Shown here: in pieces, positions 1-7,300 of the stretch | Position numbering within the stretch: position 1 is the stretch's first letter | Layout: every line of letters begins with the position of its first letter | NCBI GenBank assembly: GCA_964533785.1 | Contig: CAZHNG010000274.1 | Coordinates: 1 to 9,120 of the forward strand | Direction: 5' to 3' | DNA: 9,120 nt | Source of the DNA: JANQRV01 sp964533785 | GTDB lineage: Bacteria; Bacteroidota; Bacteroidia; Chitinophagales; Saprospiraceae | Made by a program: the position numbers and the translations under genes | The notes under the pieces: generated by a model | The model's input: only the letters and a program-made list of their open reading frames with translations | Databases searched by the model: none | Told to the model about the DNA's origin: nothing

Positions 1-625
1 ATAAAATTTGCCTCGCTTTCGCTCGTTCATGACCCACCGAACAAGTCTATTATTTCTTTTAATCTACAATTGAGTTTAAAGATAAGGCTAATATCTAAAA
101 AATTCAGATGTAATACTTGCTTGTTGATTGGGATGTGCGGTGTTTTATTGTTTTTCCGGCCAAATTTTTTCTTTTGATTTAATGAATTGGACTTTTGAAC
201 TAGTATTTTAAGTATCTGATAGTCAATTAAAAAAGATATTCCAGGGGGGGCATCTCACTTCAGGTACCTGCGATTATCAGGTTATTGCTGATCAGTCTAA
301 AGCCTGGTGGTATTGCCCCTTTAAATTAGGGTGGGTTTTACTCGATTTAACATTTAGTAGCTTGGGGCTATGGTTATGGGGTTACACAAAATACGCCCAA
401 TATTTATCCTCATATAACTTTATAACCCTATAACCACATAAAGCTTCAATATTAAGGATCGCCCAAGTTTAGAGGTCAACACATTTAGCGTCAAAAGTCT
501 AATAATTGAAGATGGGTAGATGCTTACCTACTATTCAACGGCAAACATTCAAGAATCTCAAGAAAAGCTATGCTTAAAAAGAAACATCCTTTATCTTTAT
601 TAGACTTATCTAATCTATACCGACG
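1..625. other. Intergenic region without a recognisable gene
   Basis: No reading frame on either strand gives a protein I recognise, and no rRNA or convincing tRNA is visible. The DNA is AT-rich. It contains a run of seven G (244-250), a perfect 10-bp palindrome CAGGTACCTG (261-270), a 5-bp stem with a 7-nt loop (276-292), a long imperfect inverted repeat (372-435) and a short inverted repeat ATTAGA/TCTAAT (599-604 and 609-614). The promoter of the DUF1501 gene must lie here or further upstream, but I found no clean match to the Bacteroidota -7 box TAnnTTTG near the gene. Confidence 0.6.
372..435. repeat. Imperfect inverted repeat, 13-bp arms
   Basis: GGTTATGGGGTTA (372-384) is the reverse complement of TAACCCTATAACC (423-435) except at one position, where RNA could form a G-U pair. 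The arms are separated by 38 bases of AT-rich sequence. Pairing can be extended outward with a one-base bulge (TATG on the left, CATA on the right). It could be a weak terminator for a gene upstream of the window or the remnant of a small repeat element; no T-run follows it. Confidence 0.45.
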
Positions 626-659
626 TTGAAGATGGTTTGGGAACCAAAATCATCTTCAA
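626..659 (+). repeat. Hairpin 1 of a tandem hairpin pair upstream of the DUF1501 gene
   Basis: TTGAAGATG (626-634) pairs with CATCTTCAA (651-659). After a small internal mismatch (G against AT), TTTGG (636-640) pairs with CCAAA (644-648), closed by a GAA loop. That gives 14 base pairs in total, one of them a G-U pair. The 3' flank, CAAGTAT followed by a TAT/AC-rich stretch, resembles the flank of hairpin 2. It could be a leader-RNA structure, an attenuator, or a copy of a REP-like repeat. Confidence 0.55.
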
Positions 660-676
660 GTATGGTATATACTGAC

Positions 677-709
677 CGAAGTGGTTTAGGGAAGTCCCAA
701 ACCACTTCG
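677..709 (+). repeat. Hairpin 2 of the tandem pair, directly before the DUF1501 gene
   Basis: CGAAGTGGTTT (677-687) pairs perfectly with AAACCACTTCG (699-709). After a single bulged A (688), GGG (689-691) pairs with CCC (696-698) around an AAGT loop, giving 14 base pairs. The hairpin ends 35 bases before the ATG at 745. Its right flank CAAGTATAATAC resembles that of hairpin 1, so the two look like divergent tandem copies. No T-run follows, so a Rho-independent terminator is not clearly supported; a 5' leader structure or repeat element is as likely. Confidence 0.6.
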
Positions 710-744
710 TGTCAAGTATAATACCTGGGAATAACTTTTTAACC

Positions 745-2178
745 ATGCAATCTATCAACTCCTTATCCCGCCGGCAATTTTTAGCGAAAATGCAGCAAGC
801 CACTTTAGCTGCCATGGCCGCCAGTATACCTACAGCTTCCTTTTTGTCTTCCTGCAAGCGGGAAAACCGTATCGATGCCAAGGCAGATGCCGTGATCCTC
901 CTGTGGATGGCGGGTGGTATGTGCCATACGGAAACCTTCGACCCCAAGACCTATACCCCATTTGAAAAGGGAATAGAAAGCAAAAAAGTATATAGTACCT
1001 TCCCTTCCGTACAAACTGCCGTCGATGGCCTGCAATTTTCCGAAGGACTGGAAGCAATTGGTCAGACCATGGACAAAGGCACGATCATACGCTCTTACCG
1101 GGCAGCCGACCTGGGCCATATTTTACATACTCGCCACCAATACCATTGGCATACCTGTTACGAACCACCCCAATCGGTACAACCACCGCATCTTGGTTCC
1201 TGGATCGCTAAAGAGCTGGGCCCGGTTAACGCCGTCATTCCGCCTTTCATCGATATCGGTCAACGGTTTACGGTTGGTGAAGGAGAAGAGTTGAAAGCTT
1301 TCCATTCCGCCGGCTTTTTGGGCACCGAATACGGTCCTTTTATCATTCCGGACCCATCGCAGGGACTGGAAAGCGTACGTCCGCCCAAAGGAATGGATCT
1401 ACAGCGCTTCGAAAGCCGCAATAAGTTGTACCGGGAATTGGTCAAACAGAGTCCTTTCCAGGAGTACGGCAGTAGTTACCAGCAAGAATCGCTGGTACGA
1501 TCCATGGAAAAAGCCTACCGGTTGTTAAAATCACCGGATGCAGTCGCTTTCGACTTACAGCAGGAACCGAAAGAAGTTTACGATCAGTACAATACCGGCC
1601 GTTTTGGGCTGGGTTGCTTACTGGCCCGTCGCCTGGTGGAAAGAGGAGCCCGCTTCATCAGCGTTACTACGGAGTATGAACCTTTCCTGGGTTGGGATAC
1701 TCACGAAAACGGGCATACCCGCCTGGTCGGTATGAAAGCGCAGATTGACCGGCCGGTAGCTTTGCTTATTCGCGATTTGGAAGAACGGGGTTTATTGGAT
1801 CGGACTGTAGTCATCTTAGCCAGTGAATTTAGTCGCGATATGCTGGTCGAAGGACGACCCGGTCTAAAAGTAAAAGACCAGGTACAAGTACCCGATCGTG
1901 TAGAAAACCTTAAGCATTACGGCATGCACCGCCATTTTACGGATGGTTGTTCGATATTGATGTGGGGCGGCGGCATCAAGCGGGGCTATGTCCACGGCGT
2001 TACGGCTGACGAACGGCCGTTTAAAGCGCTTACGGAACCGGTAGTTATTGACCAGGTCCACCAAACGATCTATCACCTGTTGGGTATCCCCCCGGAAACG
2101 CAGTACGAAATTGAAAAACGACCGTTTTATACTACGCCTGACGGGGAAGGGGAAGTTTTGGCGGAGGTGATTGCTTGA
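745..2178 (+). CDS. DUF1501 family secreted protein (alkaline-phosphatase/sulfatase-like fold), Tat-type lipoprotein
   Basis: The protein has 477 residues, the usual size for DUF1501 (PF07394), a family placed in the alkaline phosphatase/arylsulfatase superfamily whose substrates are mostly unknown. Seen directly: a twin-arginine signal (SRRQFLAK, residues 8-15), a hydrophobic stretch and a lipobox-like LSSC with Cys37, suggesting a Tat-exported lipoprotein. The domain then opens with VILLWMAGGMCHTETFDPK (about 49-67). Typical family motifs follow: GWDTH (316-320), the SEF motif in ASEFSRD (359-365), a YGMHRHF His cluster (392-398), and WGGGIKRG (about 407-414) leading to a C-terminal IYHLLGIPPE. 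Cys37 is followed by KREN, not the acidic surface-export signal known in Bacteroidota, so a periplasm-facing anchor is more likely. The ATG at 745 is chosen because it puts the RR motif near the N-terminus. A GTG at 709 would add 12 residues, but its first base lies in a hairpin stem. Family members often sit beside DUF1549/DUF1553 genes; none is present here. Enzymatic activity is unproven. Confidence 0.9.
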   Translation: MQSINSLSRRQFLAKMQQATLAAMAASIPTASFLSSCKRENRIDAKADAVILLWMAGGMCHTETFDPKTYTPFEKGIESKKVYSTFPSVQTAVDGLQFSEGLEAIGQTMDKGTIIRSYRAADLGHILHTRHQYHWHTCYEPPQSVQPPHLGSWIAKELGPVNAVIPPFIDIGQRFTVGEGEELKAFHSAGFLGTEYGPFIIPDPSQGLESVRPPKGMDLQRFESRNKLYRELVKQSPFQEYGSSYQQESLVRSMEKAYRLLKSPDAVAFDLQQEPKEVYDQYNTGRFGLGCLLARRLVERGARFISVTTEYEPFLGWDTHENGHTRLVGMKAQIDRPVALLIRDLEERGLLDRTVVILASEFSRDMLVEGRPGLKVKDQVQVPDRVENLKHYGMHRHFTDGCSILMWGGGIKRGYVHGVTADERPFKALTEPVVIDQVHQTIYHLLGIPPETQYEIEKRPFYTTPDGEGEVLAEVIA

Positions 2179-2195
2179 TTAAACGCTGGACGCTA

Positions 2196-2223
2196 GTTCC
2201 CGAGGCACTAGGGCTTTGGGAAC
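2196..2223 (+). terminator. Terminator-like hairpin after the DUF1501 gene
   Basis: GTTCCCGAGGC (2196-2206) pairs with GCTTTGGGAAC (2213-2223), giving 11 base pairs including two G-U pairs, with a six-base loop ACTAGG. It starts 17 bases after the stop codon of the DUF1501 gene. There is no strong T-run after it (ATCTCATT follows), so it could end transcription inefficiently or only stabilise the mRNA 3' end. If it works, the downstream enzyme and sensor genes need their own promoter. Confidence 0.5.
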
Positions 2224-2249
2224 ATCTCATTCAAGTTGCTGGTAGTTTA

Positions 2250-2532
2250 TTGAACCACGGAGAACACGGAAGACATGGAGATAATTTTTTCTTTCCGAGG
2301 GAATAATTTGCTCCGCAAACATTGGAGAACACAGAGGGTACGAGAAAAAGTTGTTCAATTTACTCTTATATTGCTCCGTGTCCTTTTATTTTTGCCCAGG
2401 CCTATACGGGCCCTACGTGACAGAATAAACTTAATCTCAATTAAATCAATCTACACCATCACTTCCGTAAGGAAGTTCCCGACACAATAAACCTCCATGT
2501 ACTCCGTGTACTCCGTGTACTCTGTGGTTCAA
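2250..2532. mobile_element. MITE-like dispersed repeat with inverted ends made of 9-bp units
   Basis: The left end (2250-2280) and right end (2493-2532) are inverted repeats. Read inward, both begin TTGAACCAC and continue as tandem 9-bp units of the type ACACGGAGT, three units on the left and four on the right, ending in ACATGGAG. Further fragments of the same motif occur inside, GGAGAACACAGAGG (2324-2337) and CTCCGTGTCC (2374-2383), so the element looks nested or partly duplicated. The interior also has a perfect hairpin ACTTCC-GTAA-GGAAGT (2461-2476). A 71-codon open frame inside has no recognisable protein features and is probably chance. From memory, CACGGAG-type intergenic repeats are common in Bacteroidota and some other phyla, sometimes near GxxExxY genes; no such gene is visible here. 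I saw no clear target-site duplication. The element ends 24 bp before the next gene's ATG, so it probably supplies that gene's 5' untranslated region. Confidence 0.6.
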
Positions 2533-2533
2533 C

Positions 2534-2560
2534 ATGAACTCTAAAAATTCAAAAACATGA
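2534..2560 (+). promoter_or_regulatory. Possible 8-codon leader ORF overlapping the start of the enzyme gene
   Basis: An ATG at 2534, two bases after the MITE-like repeat ends, opens a frame encoding MNSKNSKT. Its TGA (2558-2560) overlaps the enzyme gene's ATG (2557-2559) as ATGA. This arrangement is typical of translational coupling. No Shine-Dalgarno site is visible for either start, which is usual in Bacteroidota. It may be chance in A-rich DNA. Confidence 0.2.
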
Positions 2561-4278
2561 CCACCAAAAGAAGAACCTTCCTCAAACAAACCGGAATTGC
2601 CGCCACCGCAATAAGCCTCTATCCCGCAACCGCATGGCCGTTCACACCGTTGACCTACAATAACATCGATCAGATACTAGAAAAACTATCTGTCATCAAC
2701 GACAACCGGGTCGAAACCCTATTGACTCGGCAAATCAACGAAAAAGACAGCCGCTGGGACGGTGGCTTGACTGACGGTTACGGCATCCCCAATGCGCATA
2801 GCACCACTTCCTTTATTACCACCCTCAGCAATGCCTACGCTTCGCCCTTTTCGCAGTATCATTTATCTGCGGAATTGCTAACCGCTTTGGAAAAAGCAAT
2901 GGCTTGCTTGTTAAAGGTACAATACGAAGATGGCACCATCGATCTGCATACGACCAACTTCCATTCCACTCCTGATACCGCCTTCATTGTGAATTACCTG
3001 AGTCCGGTTTATGTAGTGCTGAAAAATATGGAACAGCCTACCCTGAAAAACCTGATCACCGATATGGCGGCCTTCCTTCGCAATACGGACAAGTGTTTAT
3101 CGGTAGGCGGCATTCACACCCCCAATCACCGCTGGGTTGTTTGTTCGGCCCTGGCAAGGATCCATTCCTTCTTTCCCGACCCCAAATATGTTCAACGCAT
3201 CGACGAATGGTTAAGCGAAGGCATTGATCAAGACCCGGATGGCCAGTACAACGAACAAAGCGTCAGCATTTATTCTCCTACTTGCAACGATATGTTTTTA
3301 ACAATGGGTCGCCTGCTCGACCGACCGGAACTGCTGGAGGTCGTCAGGAAAAACCTGGAGATGAGTCTCTACTACATCCAACCGGGCGGAGAAGTATTGA
3401 CCGATGCTTCGGGCCGGCAGGACAGTGCCCGAACGGGTTACGTCAATGGCTACTACTATACCTACCGGTATTTTGCCATTAAAGATCAAAACCCGGCATT
3501 TGCTGCGGTTTGTCAATTGATCGAAACGCAGATGCCCCAACGCATTACCCGATTCATCCCCTACCTGATGGAAGAGCCTGTTTTTCAACAACCCCTCCCT
3601 TCTCCCACTCAAATTCCGGATAATTATTTCAAGCGATTTGCCCATTCGGGCGTCTTTAGAATACGCCGCGGAAATACGGATATTTCCATTATCGAAGAAA
3701 ATCCCACCTTCCTGACCTTCATAAAAGGCAAGGCCGTTCTACAATCGATCCGCTTGCACGCCGCCTACTACGGCCCCCGCGGTCAATTCAAAGCAGAAAA
3801 CGCTGCTGTTGAAGGAGAAAAGATCACCCTGAGCCGATCAGATACGCACGGTTATTTCCAACCCCTCCCCAAAGACAAAATACCCGTTGATGGGGACTGG
3901 GAAAAGATGCCCCGCGAAGAACGAAGGATGCGTAGACCACAAACGATTGATTATAAGATCACTATCCAAGAATCTAAGGGAAAAATAACGATGGATATCG
4001 TTGTAGAGGGAGTTGACCACATCCCCGTTTCCATGGAATTGAGCTTTCGAAAAGGGGGTACTTTAACGGGAATTACTACGGATCAAAGGGCCGCTGATGT
4101 TTTCTTCCTGGAGGAAGGAACAGGCACTTACCAAGTAGAAAATGACACCATCCACTTTGGCCCCGGTCTGGCTTTACACCAATGGGCGCAAATGCGGGGC
4201 ATGCTGCCCAAGCAAGCGGGTAATAGTGTTTATCTGACGGGCTATACGCCGTTTCGGCACCGGTTGGAGTTGTGGTGA
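2557..4278 (+). CDS. Secreted heparinase II/III-like putative polysaccharide lyase, function unproven
   Basis: The protein has 573 residues. It starts with a Tat-type signal (KRRTFLKQTG, residues 4-13) followed by a hydrophobic stretch that ends near ATAWP, so it is probably exported to the periplasm. Residues about 35-345 are rich in helix-like segments. They include GGIHTPNHRW (184-193), with an Asn190-His191 pair, and DPDGQYNEQSVSIYSP (about 226-241), with Tyr231 and Tyr239. From about residue 355 (KRFAHSGVFRIRRG, 359 onward) the sequence becomes beta-rich to the C-terminus (FRHRLELW). A helical toroid followed by a beta-sandwich, with Asn/His and Tyr candidates, is the plan of heparinase II/III and alginate-lyase-type polysaccharide lyases; this is inference from layout, not a recognised family hit. 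An (alpha/alpha)-barrel hydrolase is the main alternative, and the substrate cannot be named. The ATG at 2557 gives a well-formed signal peptide. The stop is 29 nt before the HTCS start codon, suggesting cotranscription with that sensor. Confidence 0.6.
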   Translation: MTTKRRTFLKQTGIAATAISLYPATAWPFTPLTYNNIDQILEKLSVINDNRVETLLTRQINEKDSRWDGGLTDGYGIPNAHSTTSFITTLSNAYASPFSQYHLSAELLTALEKAMACLLKVQYEDGTIDLHTTNFHSTPDTAFIVNYLSPVYVVLKNMEQPTLKNLITDMAAFLRNTDKCLSVGGIHTPNHRWVVCSALARIHSFFPDPKYVQRIDEWLSEGIDQDPDGQYNEQSVSIYSPTCNDMFLTMGRLLDRPELLEVVRKNLEMSLYYIQPGGEVLTDASGRQDSARTGYVNGYYYTYRYFAIKDQNPAFAAVCQLIETQMPQRITRFIPYLMEEPVFQQPLPSPTQIPDNYFKRFAHSGVFRIRRGNTDISIIEENPTFLTFIKGKAVLQSIRLHAAYYGPRGQFKAENAAVEGEKITLSRSDTHGYFQPLPKDKIPVDGDWEKMPREERRMRRPQTIDYKITIQESKGKITMDIVVEGVDHIPVSMELSFRKGGTLTGITTDQRAADVFFLEEGTGTYQVENDTIHFGPGLALHQWAQMRGMLPKQAGNSVYLTGYTPFRHRLELW

Positions 4279-4306
4279 TTTGCATTAGACTTGTTAAATT
4301 TGCATT
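4278..4306 (+). promoter_or_regulatory. Direct repeat ATTTGCATT and -7-like box before the HTCS start
   Basis: ATTTGCATT occurs exactly twice (4278-4286 and 4298-4306) with a 20-bp period, about two helical turns, in the gap between the enzyme stop and the HTCS ATG. TAAATTTG (4295-4302) fits the Bacteroidota -7 consensus TAnnTTTG. However, a -33 TTTG at the usual distance is missing (TTG at 4270-4272 is about 22 bases upstream), and transcription would start almost at the ATG. It may be an operator, a weak internal promoter giving a leaderless mRNA, or chance in AT-rich DNA. Confidence 0.25.
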
Positions 4307-4307
4307 G

Positions 4308-7300
4308 ATGCAAAGGAAAAGCAGACCATATAAGCTCAAAAAAGATCTTTCAAAACACATTATCTGGTTCCTTGTCAAATATTGCTTGTGCCACAACACC
4401 ATTTCTACCGCCCAGGCTCAGCTACCCGATATCCGTTTTGAAAATATTGGGATTGAACAAGGTTTATCCTCAAATTTTGTAGTGGCTATCACTCAGGATA
4501 AATTTGGATATCTATGGTTTGGTACGAATAACGGTTTAAATCGCTACGACGGACAGGACATTACCACCTTTTGGCACGAACCCGAAGATTCCACTTCCCT
4601 CGCTTTTGATTGGGTAGAGGCATTATTCGTCGATCACGCAGGTGATTTGTGGGTAGGCACGCACGGAGGAGGCTTGCACCTATTTGATTATACTACGGAG
4701 AGCTTCATTCGTTACCAGCATGACCCAAAGGATCCTTTAAGCTTGAGTAACGATGTGATTACTACCTTGTACGAAGATTCAGATCAAAACTTTTGGGTTG
4801 GAACAGCTCAGGGTGGTTTAAATAAGTTTGATAGGATAAATGGGACTTTCAAAAAGTACCGTCATCAAGAATGGAATCCCGGTAGCCTGAGTGATGATAA
4901 TGTTCGGCAGATTTATGAAGACCGGCAAGGCAATCTATGGGTTGGGACCGGTGGTCCTTTTCCCACAGAATTAGGCGGTTTAAACCTTTTTGATAAACAG
5001 CACGAAACTTTTGTCCGGTTTTTACCCGATCCTACAAATCCGCAATCTTTAACAGACAACAGAGTTTGGGAAATGTATGAGGATAATCACGGTACTTTTT
5101 GGGTGGGTACCTTTGGGGATGGCCTGCACATTATGGACCGTGAAAAAGGGACTTTTACCCGACTGCAAAATAATGCAAAAAACCTTCAACCGTATAGTAG
5201 TCCTTATTTAAGAAGAAAAGATCCTACTAATCCCGGATTTGGGCCAGGTATTACCAAAATATACCAGGAGCATACCGAGGTTTTGTGGATCAGCTCGGTT
5301 TACGGTGGTTTGGATCGATTTGACCTGAATACCGGAACACGGCAACACTTCGAGGCAGATAAAAACGAACCGGCAAACATTGGACTGAACTGGATCTGGA
5401 CGATTTACGAGGATCGCCAAAATACACTATGGTTAGCCAGTGCAGGAAATGGGGTTTATAAAGTATCGGCGGGCGCTTTTCACCATTCTCAACACCCCAC
5501 CAAAGAATTGAGCTTTCAAGCCATTTTTGAAGACAGTCGCGGACAAATCTGGTTAGGTACGGATAAAGGATTATTCCATCTGGATAAAAAGACCTATGCT
5601 ATCATTCCGTTTGAAAAGCCTAATATGTCTTTTAGCGAGCTTGCCCGGGAATCCGTTCAGGCTATCACGGAAGATCAAACCGGAAAGGTCTGGTTCGGCA
5701 CCTCTAATGGCTTGTATCGACTGGATCCTCCCCGTGGCAACATAAAAAAATACACGCATCATCCGGAAGACCCTAATAGTCTTAGCCAAAATAACATCAC
5801 CGCCCTGGCAAACTTCAGCTCTAAAAAAAACGGCATTTGGGCCCTCAGCCAGGATAATATACTCCATAGATATGACCCCGAAGCGGATCAATTTTATCAA
5901 TATAACTTCTTTGACTCCCTGACTACGGATTGGCAAAATAATCATTCTATTCTCTCCCTATATGCAGATCCGGAAGGCTACTTTTGGATGGGAATGGATG
6001 CCGGAGGAGCCATTAAATGGGACCCAAAAACGAAAGCGATTCAATATTTTCCTGATATTTTTCCCTGGGCACTTTATTTTCACTTTGATAAGAAGGAGCG
6101 CTTCTGGATAGGGTCAAGACTAGAAGGGCTCCTTCAATTTGATCCTACAGAAAATGTAGTTTTACAAAAGATTACGGAAAAAGAAGGACTGGTCAGCGGC
6201 AGAATTAACGGCATTTTGGAGGATAAATCAGGTTTTTTGTGGCTGAGTACGCAGGATGGTTTTTTGTCCAGATTTGATCCCGAAACAGGGAATATCAAGA
6301 ACTTTCACAGTAAGGATGGCTTAAAAAGAAACAATTTTCTTCCGGGAAGTTTCTGCCGAAGCCGTAATGGGCATTTTATATTCGGCGGGCTTAATGGCAT
6401 AACCATCTTTGACCCGGAAGCATTTCTTACTAATCCATTCCATCCTGAAGTGACCATAGGTGAAGTTTTGGTCAATGATCAACCCATCCTGGTCAGAGAG
6501 AAAGCAACCATTGAATTGTCTCATCATCAAAATGACCTGACATTCCGGTTTGCAGCTTTACATTATACCCGGCCAGATAAAAATCAGGTGCTTACTATGC
6601 TCGAAGGTTACGATGATAACTGGCAAACAATGGGGCAAAGAAAAGAAGCTAAATATACCAACCTGGATCCGGGAGTTTACTCGTTCAAAGTAAAAGCGGC
6701 TAACAGTGATGGTATTTGGACACCCAATGAAACAATGCTACAAACCATCATACACCCACCCTGGTGGCAGACCTGGTGGGCTTATGCACTTTATCTTATA
6801 GCGACATTTTGTGTATTCTACTCCTTTTTTCAATTCCAAAAACGCCGCTGGATGTTACAAGCTGCTTTACAACTGGAGCAGGCTGAATCGTTACGTCTTA
6901 AAGAATTGGATGAATTTAAAAGCCGGTTCTATACCAATATCACCCACGAATTTCGCACACCCTTAACCATCATCCGAGGACTCGTGGATCAGATCGTTGA
7001 AAAACCCAAATGGAAAACTACCGAACGACTGCAGCTCATTAAAAAGAACAGCACCCGATTGCTCCAACTCATTAACCAACTGCTGGAGCTGTCCAAACTG
7101 CAAGCCGGCAAACTAAAACCCCAATTCATTCAAGCTGATATCATTCCCTTTCTTGATTACCTGGTGGAATCTTTTCATTCGCTGGCCTTTAGTAAAAAAA
7201 TAAGCCTTTCCTTTCATGCGCATACCGATAAATTGGTGATGGATTATGATCCGGATAAGTGTCAACAGATCATGGTTAATTTGCTATCGAATGCCATAAA

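Noticed and set aside
245..320. Possible tRNA gene
   Set aside because: There is no T-arm with a GTTC-type loop, the D-arm does not fit, and the base after the presumed anticodon is a pyrimidine, unlike normal tRNAs.
512..577. 21-residue + strand frame (starting MGRCLPT)
   Set aside because: Very short, ends 168 bases before the next gene, and has no signal or family resemblance.
615..947. 110-codon frame on the - strand
   Set aside because: It overlaps the twin hairpins and the well-supported DUF1501 gene on the opposite strand and shows no protein features, so it is a shadow frame.
2275..2490. 71-codon + strand frame between the first two genes
   Set aside because: It lies wholly inside the MITE-like element, begins in its left end repeat and has no recognisable motif.
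2250..2532. CRISPR array suspected from the 9-bp repeats
   Set aside because: The units are too short, directly adjacent without spacers, and arranged as inverted ends; no cas genes are present.
4510..6420. Repeated WxGTxxGGL-type coding units as a possible DNA repeat array
   Set aside because: The repeats are at protein level (Reg_prop blades) with divergent nucleotide sequence, as expected for a beta-propeller sensor.
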